Source of the DNA: Anthoceros angustus | Taxonomy: Eukaryota > Streptophyta > Anthocerotopsida > Anthocerotales > Anthocerotaceae | Length of the DNA: 64,000 nt | Direction of reading: 5' to 3' | NCBI GenBank assembly: GCA_010909165.1 | Contig: MU008154.1 | Span: forward strand, 310,001-374,000 | Position numbers and translations under genes: made by a program | Notes under the pieces: generated by a model | The model's input: the letters and a program-made list of their open reading frames with translations, nothing else | Databases searched by the model: none | Told to the model about the DNA's origin: nothing | Part shown: in pieces, positions 55,159 to 64,000 of the stretch | How the letters are laid out: the number at the start of each line of letters is the position of its first letter | Numbering within the stretch: the stretch's first letter is position 1

Positions 55159-56328
55159 ATGGCAGACACGGAAGGTTCCCGGAAGGTGGCTCTCGTTGTA
55201 GGAGCCACAGGCATTGTCGGGAGAGCTATGGTTGAGCTGCTGGTGAATCCCGGCTGTTCTAGTTACGCCTGGAAGGTGTATGCTGTCGCAAGACGACCCC
55301 AGCCCTGCTGGTTGAAGCGAATTTCCCCAGGAGGTCCGAAGTCCGGAAGCCTAGGCTCGGAATCCAACAGCGGCTTCCAGTACGTGCAGTGCGATCTGTT
55401 GGATCGTGAGGACACTCTGGCCAAACTCTCCCCCCTGAAAGATGTCACGCATCTGTTCTGGATGACCTGGGTGAAAGCTGGTTTAACGGAAGAGGAGAAC
55501 GTGGAGGCCAACAGCAGAATGTATCAGAACGCCTTGGATGCCGTAGTCAGGGAAGACGGGCCTCTGGAGCACATTGCAGTGACAACGGGCGGGAAATACT
55601 ACCTCGGCTCCTTCAGCGATACAGGCAAGATTATCGTGCCTGACCTTCCTTTCAGGGAAGACGCACCTCGCAGACCGGGTCCGAATTTCTACCACAATCT
55701 CATGGACAAGACTCTGGAGGCAGTGAAAAGTAGTAACGGCAAGGTAACATGGTCTGAGCATCGACCCACGGGCGTCTGGGGTTTCGCTCCTCGAAACCAG
55801 ATGAACGTTGTGGGAACCGTAGCCACGTACGCGCTTATCTGCAAGGAGGAAAACTTGCCGTTTGTCTTCCCCGGGAGCCGGGTGTGCTGGGAAGGACTGT
55901 CTGATTGCTCTGACGCCGGCTTGATTGCTGAGCAGCAGCTGTGGGCGGCCACCAGCCCGGCGGGGAAGAACCAGAGCTTCAACATCACCAACGGTGACGT
56001 GGTTACCTGGAAGGGGATATGGCATGCAGTCGCTGAGAGGTTTGGATTGGATGTCCCTGAGTACAGGGAGGCAGGCCCCAGTATGGTGGAGCTGATGAAG
56101 TGCAAAGATAGCACCTGGGATGCTATTGTGGAGAAGCATGGATTGGAGAAAACCAAGGTTGATGAAGTTGGACATTGGTGGTTCATGGACATCTTCGTAA
56201 ACGTGCCTTTCGAGATTGTCCTCAGCATGAACAAGAGTCGGAAGCTGGGTTTTCTGGGCTGGAGAGATAGCTTGGATAGCCTGCGTGCCACATTGGATGA
56301 GATGAAAAGGTACAACGTCATCCCCTAG
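55159..56328 (+). CDS. PRISE-family short-chain reductase (progesterone 5-beta-reductase/iridoid synthase-like)
   Basis: One exon of 389 residues. The Rossmann motif is VALVVGATGIVGRAMVE; VYAVARRP binds the NADP phosphate region. FWMTWV, TGGKYYLG (the catalytic lysine of the family, K147 in Digitalis P5bR) and PNFYHNLMD follow. In Digitalis the last motif is NFYY with Tyr179 as its first Y, so the catalytic Tyr is kept and the second Y is H here. WSEHRPTGVWGFAP, NVVGTVATYALICKEE, SDAGLIAEQQLWA and a C-terminal GFLGWRDS complete the family. Members reduce activated C=C bonds of enones. The natural substrate in non-flowering plants is unknown. The start is set at MADTEG because the conserved fold begins there. 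Confidence 0.88.
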   Translation: MADTEGSRKVALVVGATGIVGRAMVELLVNPGCSSYAWKVYAVARRPQPCWLKRISPGGPKSGSLGSESNSGFQYVQCDLLDREDTLAKLSPLKDVTHLFWMTWVKAGLTEEENVEANSRMYQNALDAVVREDGPLEHIAVTTGGKYYLGSFSDTGKIIVPDLPFREDAPRRPGPNFYHNLMDKTLEAVKSSNGKVTWSEHRPTGVWGFAPRNQMNVVGTVATYALICKEENLPFVFPGSRVCWEGLSDCSDAGLIAEQQLWAATSPAGKNQSFNITNGDVVTWKGIWHAVAERFGLDVPEYREAGPSMVELMKCKDSTWDAIVEKHGLEKTKVDEVGHWWFMDIFVNVPFEIVLSMNKSRKLGFLGWRDSLDSLRATLDEMKRYNVIP

Positions 56329-58500
56329 TTTTCTTTCCACCCGTTGAAGCATCAGCAGTGGATCTACGAGCAAGGGATAAGAAGAGCGGGACAGGCGGAG
56401 ATGACATCCTTCACTGGCTAGTACGCTTTACATGATAGTAAGCTACAGTAGAATTCCTGTATAAGCATGGAATCCTTGCTCATGATTTGCAAACAATGTC
56501 ACCAGCCAGCCACAACAATTGAGTCTACTCAAGGTTTCTCTGGCTGACAAATCCACTAAATAAAAGACCTCGAATCTTGTAAGACACGGATCGACTGAAG
56601 GAAAAAACAGAAAAAGATAAGAGTATAGTAGCTCATTCCTGACTGCCTGGGTGGTAGCTCGCATGTCAAGTAGCAGGGCCAACCCTTGTGTCAACAGCAA
56701 CGGATACCCACTTAGGATCATACCTTTGATCCATGCTTTCCTGGAACTAATATGTACAAGTCCTGCCTTTGCACGGTGGTAATGCCTTTTGGAAGCCGGA
56801 ACCTCACCTAAGAAAGGTCATCTCACAATTTGTTTTTTTAGCGGAACTGGTATGCAATTTGAATCCAAAGCAGTAGGAAATGTGTTTCATGTTGTTTTAG
56901 AATTCAGTATTGAATTATTCAGGCCATTGAACAAGGTGATTAGGTAGAGACCATGCTGTCATTACTGTAGGATGGGGATCTGCACTTGGGGTCAGCCTGC
57001 TCCGGGGCTACACACACAGATGAGTACAAACTCCTACCCACGATGTTGCTAGGGACATGCCACCATTAGCTCATACATGCCCTTACAAATACTCCCTTCC
57101 AGTTCCTACAGGCTCCAATTGTAAGAAAGCCTATACAGGATTTGAGCAGTCCGTGCCAATATGCGAGTGCAGGGAAGACACGACCTGGCTGTGTCGCCTG
57201 ACCCTCAGCAGTAAGCCCAAAACACAACTGATGATACAAGAACAGCAATCCAGGCCTGATGCAGGCTCCAAGGACAACTTTCCAGTACAGCAAATGCGAA
57301 ATAATCCACAGCATACAACGTTCATCAGATTTGCAAGACATGAAAGGTCCGAAGCAATGGCCTGTCGTCACGAGTGCAGCTCTGAAGGAGAAGCGAAGGT
57401 GCATGCAGATGTCCTCCAACCCTGCTGAGGGGGGTGAAGCCATCAAATTTATACATGTCTTGCTCAGCTATTCTGGTCACTACACTGAGGGGGGGACGTG
57501 CCTCCATCACACGTTTCCTGATCCTGCTAAGGTTATCGCAAAAATCTCGGACATGGGCGTTCCTGGCCACTGGGTTTAACTTACGTAGCTGGTGGCATCT
57601 TGGCATGAATCCATGGCGTTCATCTCACATTACCTACAGCTCTTTCCGCCGCAAAGGGGTTGAGAGGGATTTACACATGATCCATAACAGATATGTACCA
57701 AGTTACTGGGTTTTGAGAAGTCTCTTCTTTCTTGTTCCTCACCCTGACCTCAGATTGCCTTGTTCTTCTATGTCATGCTCTTTTGTGCAATCGCTTTATA
57801 GTAGCTGCCTGCACTCAGATGGATCACCTCTTGCTTCAGTTTACAGTTGCAACATAAAAACACGTCAATCCCAGATGAGAGGGATTGGTATATGTAGGGA
57901 TCTGGCGAAACGTCATGCTTGCGTATCCTTACAATATCATCTGATGTCATGCAGTTCATGAGCACCACACATGCTTTCCAGCTATCCAAAGGTCCATATC
58001 GGAGCATTCCTATGCCAAAGCTGTCATGGTTGTACACAAATGGCTAGGAAGGGATGACTCAGGCTGCATATCATCTCGTAGCCGAGCTGCTCTCACCAAC
58101 TTTGATACGTAGGTGGAAGTGGACAGTGGAGCTGTTCTGAGAAGAAGGTTGCAAGCACGGCAGTTTCCAAGCATTGAGCCACCTTCAAGGCAAACGAGGT
58201 CGATCCTCAGAAGACAGAGGACAGGAAAACTTGAAAAGACCAGGAGCGATGCACACGTAGGTGCTCCAGCAGTGGTATGTAGTGGATGGGATGAGGTTTT
58301 GTGGACCCGACACTGTTGTCAGTTTACAGCTACAATTGCGAGGGCTCCCGGTCATCTGGCCGCGGGAAATAGTCAAGGTGCATGCTGCTGCTCTGAGACA
58401 CCCCGTCCAAGAGGACATATAGCTGGAGGCGAATCTTCCTGCGAGGGTGGTTGCCAGGAGCTCTTACGTCCAGAGTCCCAGGAGGTGGTCTTGCTGAACA
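56329..58500. other. Intergenic, no recognisable gene
   Basis: Several medium frames on both strands (for example 57.07-57.45 and 57.77-58.04 kb) have no known motif or consistent splice pattern. None can be supported. Confidence 0.4.
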
Positions 58501-58504
58501 TTTT

Positions 58505-58900
58505 CTGCTAGCCAGGTTGGGTGGGTGGGGAGCTTGATGTGGAGGTGGGCTATCCTGCATCAAGATCCACTGGAGCTTAGCGCACGATCCTGATCCTCGC
58601 AGGCCTGCAGGATAGGCCTGCAGGATACGACAGGGATGTGACTCCTGAATCCGTGAGCAAGCTATGTCGTGAGGGCTTTCTTGCTGAGGCTGTTGAGGCT
58701 CTGGGAGTTCTGGTGCAGACGGACTGTTTTATTGACATAGGTCATTTCTATACCGTCCTGAAGGGCTGTGTGATGAAGAAGGCGCTTCTCTAAACTGCTG
58801 AAGTGGCTGGGGAAATGGGTATCAGTACTGAGGGCAACCCAGCTCTGGAGAAGGGGAATCAGCTTCACGGGAAATTCAGAGAAGCTGTATCCCAAAGAAG
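58505..58900 (+). pseudogene. PLS-type PPR relic
   Basis: From about 58619 the frame reads DVTPESVSKLCREGFLAEAV, then EALGVLVQTDCFIDIGHFYTVLKGCVMKKALL and a stop at 58791. This is the usual opening of land-plant PLS PPR proteins (LCREG..EAVE.L, then Y..LLKGC..KKAL). After the stop GNQLHGKF-like residues (cf. GK.VH) continue in another frame. No repeat array follows. A weaker relative lies at 51.74-52.14 kb. Confidence 0.55.
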
Positions 58901-59827
58901 CTCAATAATTAGGAAAGAGTTTAATTATCATACATAAAATGGACATGGAACATTACATGCGATTAACCACTTCGGTGGCAAAACAAGTTGAGTTTTTTCT
59001 TTCTGGTGTACAATTTTGATAAGAATTAGTAACATATTGATGCAGCGTATTGAGAGCTATGAACGTCCATCAAGTTATGAGCAAGAAACATCTTACTCGG
59101 CCTACTGCAAGCACAAAAGTGCTCAGCTACTTGGTGACCTTGGTGCACAAGTAGCTATTGTGTTTTTACTACTTGTCTTCATTTCTTTGAATAAAAGAAT
59201 TATTGTACGAAGGAAATAAAAGAGATAAGGAGAAATATCTTGGACATTGACCGCTGGCCTCTCATTTAGACCAAGTTTTGGTGGTACTCGGAATGCTAAA
59301 TATTTTGTTTTTATAATCAGAAACAAAGTTTTGTCTCAAGTAAGGCTGTAGCACAGCGAAACAAGACAAAATTTAAGTACAAAGACAAAGATACGCTAGT
59401 GAAGAAACAAACATGAATGAAATTTAAAATAGCACCCATTTTTAAAGAACCATGAATAAAAATTTTTGTTTTTTTAAAGAAATAGTACATTTTAAGTAGA
59501 AGAAGGAGAAGATTCTTAATCTATTCAAGCTAGAAGCTAAGCTACTCTAAAATTTCAAATTGAAGGCAAAAACATCATGATCAACATAGCATGATCAGTT
59601 TAGTACCTTTCACCTAACTATGCAACTACGCAGTACAATCTTGATACATTAGTAGAAGTTTGTGTACTATAGAGATATTAATTCGAAGATGAGTTTCTTT
59701 GAATTGTGAGTTTCTTTGATACTTTCCCTCAACAAAGAACAAGAACATACCCTAGGGCTATTTGTAATTTACAGCAAGGAGCTGGATCTTCTTTCAAGTA
59801 GCTGATAATCACTATTTGATATCACAA
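58901..59827. other. AT-rich, no gene seen
   Basis: XTH 3' side. A 67-codon plus-strand frame with a hydrophobic helix (59016-59219) has no support. Confidence 0.4.
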
Positions 59828-60932
59828 TTAGTTACACTCAGGTAGAAACCCTCGAGGATATCTTTTAATATCCTTACAATAATCATAGATCATATAATTG
59901 AGCCTCACCCAACTCAAAGCACGCACTTGTTGATTACTTAATGATGATAATAAAGGATGGTTTCCAAGAAATACATTCGATGGATTAAAGGAATAACACA
60001 CAGGTTCCATTTCAATAGATTCTCCAACAATGCAACCACTCATGATAACATTTGTATAGATAGCAGTAAAAGGAGCAAATGTATAATTCACTTTGTACTG
60101 GCCTCCATCAGTAGCCCATGAGGAGGCATCCCAAATGGTAGCATATATTGACATAGGTTTAAATGGATATTGTTTGCCTAATCCGTTAACATTTCGATAT
60201 TCTCGAATGGGAATTTCATCCACAAAAAAACTGCATACAAAGTATGGATGTCTTTAAAATTGCTATCTTTCAATAGCATTGAGTGTAAAAAACTTGAAAG
60301 CTTTTTGGGAATGTAGCTTACACTGTATGAGAGGGTGTCCACAAAATAGCATAACGATGAAAATCCAATGTTGGATCAAACCATAATCGAAACCTCTGTT
60401 CTCTCCCAATTTGAGTGCTTCCATCACCATAAATGTTGGTCTGAATGACATATTGCTCTCCAGGAATAGTTCCCAAAAATTCCAAGTCAAATTCGTCATG
60501 TCTATTTCCATACACTTCGTTGTTTGATGCCTGCAAGTGAGCACAAAAAAATTTAACTTGAAATCTATGTACATCTATATGAACACAATAATGTTTGAAA
60601 ATGTTAGTTCTTACATAAAATGTTGTCACTACACCAGCTGTGTAGTTTGCGGGTAGTTTGATTGAGGCACTAAAAAACCCGTGTAAGTAGGCATTTTTCG
60701 ACTTGATACCACTTCCTGAATATCGGTCCAAATTCAATTTTATTTGAGATGCATCTTTAGAGACTTCCTGATGATCCGAAGCCCATATATTTGAAAACTC
60801 CTTATCAAAGGTTGAAGGTTGGAAAAGATCAGAAACTATAACTCCAGGAAATGGAGGAGCTTCAAATAGTGCATGAATACGTAAGAGATATAAGCTCAAA
60901 CTCATAACCATGCACAAAATCTTCCAAGACAT
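59828..60932 (-). CDS. Xyloglucan endotransglucosylase/hydrolase (group III, XTH27/28/30-like)
   Basis: Three exons, 60932-60615, 60530-60322 and 60230-59828, encode 309 residues. A signal peptide (ILCMVMSLSLYLLRIHA) directs export to the wall. The GH16 catalytic motif is HDEFDLEFLG (ExDxE kept; most XTHs have I/L where F stands). TNIYGDGST, GREQRFRLWFDPTLDFHRYAILW, VDEIPIREYRN and YATIWDASSWATDGGQYKVNY are group III features. The C-terminal XET domain (RALSWVRLNYMIYDYC, RYPRGFLPEC) has conserved cysteines. The enzyme cuts and rejoins, or hydrolyses, xyloglucan. It stops right after PEC, so it lacks the longer tail of XTH30. It diverges from DYNLT2B across about 300 bp. Confidence 0.9.
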
Positions 60933-61234
60933 AATTTAGAATTGGTTTTCCACTGCAGAAAATCCCCAGCTAGGTACTGGCTAGTTATGCACTTGGAGTA
61001 AAGCTATGGTCTTGGACTTGGACACTAAGACTAGTGTCACTCTTTGCCAGCACTATAACTACCTATAGTCTTTATTGGCCCTTGCTGGCATTAGCTGGCA
61101 ATAAGACCGTTGTCCACCTAATAATAACCAAATAAGTATTCATAAGGAGAAAGAAGAGAATTATAACCAACTAGGTAGTATAGGTAGCATATACATTAAG
61201 TAAATCGTGTCTTTTGCTACCATTTTAGCATGCC

Positions 61235-61889
61235 ATGGAGGTTCTTGAGACAGTACATGAAGGAGAAGACACTTTGGAATCGAAACCAGAAACAAAGGTA
61301 TAGAAAAATTGAAATGCAAGTGAGTGTAAAATAATGAGCATCTATACTAACAATGTTATCAGCAACTAGGTATGTCATCCTTGAGCTTTGCAATCTCTTG
61401 AACCCTGAAATCAAGACATACTTCAGATTGTTCTTTCTAGCTACTTGGAGTATGCTCCCAAATACAGGTTCCTTCCTGGAAAGGCTAAGGAAATCATTGC
61501 CGAGGCCATGAGAGAAAAACTAAAAGGTGCTACCTACGATCCAGATCAAGCACCTACTTGGGCTCGGGAAATTAGTGACTCCGTGAAGCAGCGTGTAAAG
61601 AAAGGTGCCTTACTTGATCATGTATCATTTTGGGAGCGGTGTTCAATCTTGCATCTTTGGCAACCTCACTCAGTTGGTAGATTGAATTGAGGCAGTGTTG
61701 AATGCAGAAATGCAACTTGAGCGATACAAAGTGATAGTCCAAGCTTGCATAGGCGAACAACGTGGCCAAGGATTTCAGATGACATGTCGCTGCTTCTGGG
61801 ATCCTCGTACAGATGATTTTGCCGAGGAGACTTATGTAAATGATAGTCTGTTTTGCGTGACAGTGGCCTTTGCAATTTATTTGAGTTAA
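61235..61889 (+). CDS. Tctex-type dynein light chain (DYNLT2B/TCTEX1D2-like)
   Basis: Three exons, 61235-61297, 61427-61604 and 61708-61889, join in phase to 140 residues, the usual size. An acidic start (MEVLETVHEGEDTLE) is followed by YAPKYRFLPGKAKEIIAEAM, the FxxxKV-type opening of TCTEX1D2, then ATYDPDQAPTWAREISDSVK and RYKVIVQACIGEQRGQGFQM, CRCFWDPRTDDFAEETYVND, SLFCVTVAFAIYL. This chain belongs to inner-arm I1/f dynein (Chlamydomonas Tctex2b) and dynein-2. In land plants its likely place is the sperm flagellum. The first exon is short and the least certain part. Confidence 0.82.
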
Positions 61890-62811
61890 CAACAGTACCA
61901 TTAGCAATATCAATCCCTACCATCTTGAAATGACATGTCACCGAGAAAGAAAGCCACAGTCTAAGATGTTTGCTTCTCTTCATGGAAGCAGGGTGTGATG
62001 TTTGTTGGGAAGCATGGAGGAAGGAGGAGTGAAACTAAGTGTGCGGTAGAGATGGGATAACGATGAGCTGCTGAACATCCTGGTGGATTGCATGTGTGCA
62101 TACGTGGGGAGCGCAGATTGATGAGGCTCACGAGTCACCACCCGACAATCACAAGAGGGTGGGCGATCACGACGAGGTGGTGGATGTTGCAGAGACGGCG
62201 GTGTTTAGCGAGGAAAGAAGGAAAGAAAAAAAAAGTGGAGTGGGAACAGAAAGGAAGAAAGGCAAGAGAGACGTGCAGGTCGTGAGGGCGCCGGCGGCAA
62301 GAAAGGCTAGTCCTGGCCTACATGGCGCCGAGGACGACGGGTCACGACGCCATCTCACTGCCACGCTGGCGAAGGCGAGGTGGAATTGTGCTGCTTGGAG
62401 CTCCTGCCCGCGTCCCCTTCGCTTCTCTCGTCCTCGTCGTCTTCGTCGTGTTCGTCCGGCCGAGCCAGGCCGATGCATGTTGGTAGATCCCCGCCACCCG
62501 CAGTCTTCCACCACCCAAGTGAGCGAGCAAGCCCTGCGCAGCGAGAGAAGCAGGGCAAGAATCAGCCACCGCCGGATCGATCCGCCGGGAGGGGAAGCAG
62601 GGAGGGAGCAGGGAGCAGGGAATCGGAATCAGGATCTGCCGCAATTGGGCTCCATGACGGGCCGGGCCTGCCCCCGGCGGGCTGCTAATCGGGTGCGCAT
62701 GGCCGGGGTGGAGCCGATCTGACTGACGCCTTCCCGCTGCCCGCCGCCGTGGTTGGTGTCGTGGGTGGGTGCCATGGCCGCGGCGCTGTCGCTGGCGCTG
62801 TGCCCCGGGGT
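61890..62811. other. Intergenic, GC-rich from 62.3 kb
   Basis: Long overlapping frames on both strands come from high GC content and have no recognisable motif. Confidence 0.4.
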
Positions 62812-63305
62812 GCAGGGGGAGCGGGGGGTGCGGGTGCGCCTCCCTCACGTGACCCAGGGACGTGACGGGTGGAGGAGGCACGTGATGCCTGGTGCTGCTG
62901 GAGGGCGTGGGCTGTGCGAGTTGAGGTTCCGGAGGAGAGCCGGCGGGGAGCAGGAGCGCGGAATTGGGGGCGCTGAAGCTGAGCCTGGGAGGGTGAAGCT
63001 CGCGCAGCGCGGCATTCCGATTCCCAGGTCTTTGTCATTTGATAGCTGGTTCTTTCGTCTCGTGGGGCTGGGGCTTGTTCACGTGAGTGAGAATAATGGG
63101 TTGCTGGCGAGGAGGCTGGGCTCGGGAGAGGTCATGAACGTGCTTGTTCACCCAGGGAGATGTGGTTTCCAGAGGCATGACAGGGCTTGGAAGAAGGGCT
63201 TCGGCTCTGGCCTCGGGCGGGCTTTGGTGTGGAACCGGGGTGTGACTGCTGGTGGTGGTGATGCAGGATCCGATGGCTCTGGTGAGTGTTGTATGTTGTT
63301 TGTGT

Positions 63306-63338
63306 GATGGATGGATGGATGGATGGATGGATGGATGG
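63306..63338 (+). repeat. (GATG)n microsatellite
   Basis: About eight gatg units within the spacer of the duplication. Confidence 0.9.
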
Positions 63339-63409
63339 GGTTGTTTGTTTGCTTGTTTCTGGAGGTTGGAGGTTGATTGTGTGTGGTTTGGGGATGGGGA
63401 TGCAGATTG

Positions 63410-63650
63410 GAGCCATGTGTGTGAGGCTTCGAAGAAGGGGAACAACAACCCGCAGTCTATTCCTCCTGAGGAGGACTCGGACCCTAAGAGAAAGCAAGGA
63501 GATGGGCAGCAGAGTGGTGATGCCACCAGGTCGTCCTTCCCAGGCCGCCCATGGTGCCGGAGACGGACTGGAGGCTTGTTCGTGCTCGTTTGGTTGCTGG
63601 AGAGCAGGCTCCACGGGGAGCGGGAGTGGAGGAGATGCAGGGGAGCGGGG
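63410..63650 (+). CDS. Possible 5' exon of a plastid UPF0301 (DUF179)-like protein, tentative
   Basis: EASKKGNNNPQSIPPEED and DSDPKRKQGDG in one frame are followed, after a one-base frame change, by MVPETDWRLVRARLVAGEQ. The pattern DWR.FRA.LVA.EQ recalls the region after the transit peptide of plant UPF0301 proteins. The frame change falls at a CCC run, and this region shows run-length differences between its two copies, so a sequence error is possible. The conserved domain would lie beyond the window. Confidence 0.25.
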
Positions 63651-64000
63651 TGGTGCGCCTCCCTCACGTGACCCAGGGACGTGACGGGTGGAGGAGGCAC
63701 GTGATGCCTGGTGCTGCTGGAGGGCGTGGGCTGTGCGAGTTGAGGTTCCGGAGGAGAGCCGGCGGGGAGCAGGAGCGCGGAATTGGGGGCGCTGAAGCTG
63801 AGCCTGGGAGGGTGAAGCTCGCGCAGCGCGGCATTCCGATTCCCAGGTCTTTGTCATTTGATAGCTGGTTCTTTCGTCTCGTGGGCTGGGGCTTGTTCAC
63901 GTGAGTGAGAATAATGGGTTGCTGGCGAGGAGGCTGGGGCTCGGAGAGGTCATGAACGTGCTTGTTCACCCAGGGAGATGTGGTTTCAGAGGCATGACAG

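Larger units (their letters stand above)
62812..64000 (+). repeat. Tandem duplication, unit ~819 bp, second copy cut by window end
   Basis: 62812-63182 is repeated at 63635-64000 almost without change; both run through gcgcctccctcacgtgaccc to ggtttc(c)agaggcatgacag. Differences are nearly all one-base length changes in G or C runs (gtggggctgg/gtgggctgg; ctgggctcggga/ctggggctcgga; tttccag/tttcag). Confidence 0.9.

Noticed and set aside
55483-56373. Minus-strand frame opposite PRISE
   Set aside because: Shadow of a well-conserved plus-strand enzyme; no recognisable motif.
57066-58037. Minus-strand frames with cysteine/leucine stretches
   Set aside because: No conserved motif or splice pattern could be found.
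59016-59219. 67-codon plus-strand frame with a hydrophobic helix
   Set aside because: AT-rich region, no homology known and no start context to support it.
62096-62881. Long frames on both strands in the GC-rich region
   Set aside because: Frames overlap on all strands, as expected from high GC; no motif.
1-64000. tRNA, rRNA or CRISPR genes
   Set aside because: No B-box-like ggttcgaatcc with a matching cloverleaf was seen by eye, nor rRNA sequence or regularly spaced repeat-spacer arrays.

Overview
The window is nuclear DNA of a streptophyte, most likely a spore-bearing land plant. It holds spliced plant housekeeping genes, including a cycloartenol synthase with the residues specific to that enzyme, xyloglucan-type wall enzymes (GT47, XTH), chloroplast or mitochondrial targeting sequences, and a P-class PPR gene alongside PLS-type PPR relics. 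A Tctex-type dynein light chain (DYNLT2B/TCTEX1D2) at 61.2-61.9 kb points to a plant with motile, flagellated sperm, because angiosperms have lost dyneins. Most introns reconstructed here are only about 80-130 bp, which would suit a lycophyte such as Selaginella or a bryophyte. The species cannot be fixed from this sequence alone.

Layout. 0-1.4 kb: 3' part of a ZnT5/MTP12-like zinc transporter (+). 2.4-3.0 kb: RbfA (+). 3.8-4.7 kb: decayed PPR gene (-). 7.1-8.4 kb: putative En/Spm (Ptta)-like transposon gene (-). 9.2-10.4 kb: 560-bp tandem duplication. 11.2-12.8 kb: GT47 glycosyltransferase (+). 13.2-14.0 kb: lumazine synthase (-). 14.6-17.6 kb: mitochondrial-type PPR protein (+). 19.0-22.1 kb: GLE1 (-). 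24.9-25.7 kb: trihelix factor (+). 27.6-29.2 kb: CLASRP-like splicing regulator (+). 29.8-30.5 kb: CZIB/UPF0587 (-). 31.2-33.7 kb: GDT1-like Mn/Ca transporter (+). 34.4-35.8 kb: ELL-associated factor EAF (-). 36.9-38.1 kb: intronless, degenerate tyrosylprotein-sulfotransferase-like gene (-). 38-42.4 kb: gene-poor, with a 1-Cys peroxiredoxin pseudogene and repeats. 42.8-47.0 kb: cycloartenol synthase, 18 exons (-). 47.4-48.2 kb: cytochrome b5 (-). 48.7-51.1 kb: asparaginyl-tRNA synthetase, 8 exons (-). 51.5-53.2 kb: PPR relic and foldback repeats. 53.3-54.2 kb: orphan ORF with a PD-(D/E)XK-like pattern (-). 55.2-56.3 kb: PRISE/iridoid-synthase-like reductase (+). 59.8-60.9 kb: XTH (-). 61.2-61.9 kb: DYNLT2B (+). 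62.8-64 kb: another large tandem duplication cut by the window end.

The genes do not form one pathway. They cover metal transport (MTP12, GDT1), RNA processing and export (CLASRP, GLE1, PPR, RbfA, AsnRS), transcription (trihelix, EAF), cell wall (GT47, XTH), sterol metabolism (CAS with the ER redox carrier cytochrome b5 as a neighbour) and riboflavin synthesis. The window mixes GC-richer, multi-exon conserved genes with AT-rich islands (about 22.9-23.5, 36-38.3, 53-54.3 and 58.9-61.4 kb). The odd, intronless or divergent genes lie in those islands. I did not find one clearly novel multi-gene system. The best candidates for new biology are the orphan nuclease-like ORF, the TPST-like protein with degenerate PAPS motifs, and the possible dual-targeted AsnRS. 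Exon coordinates were deduced by hand from splice sites, reading phase and family conservation.
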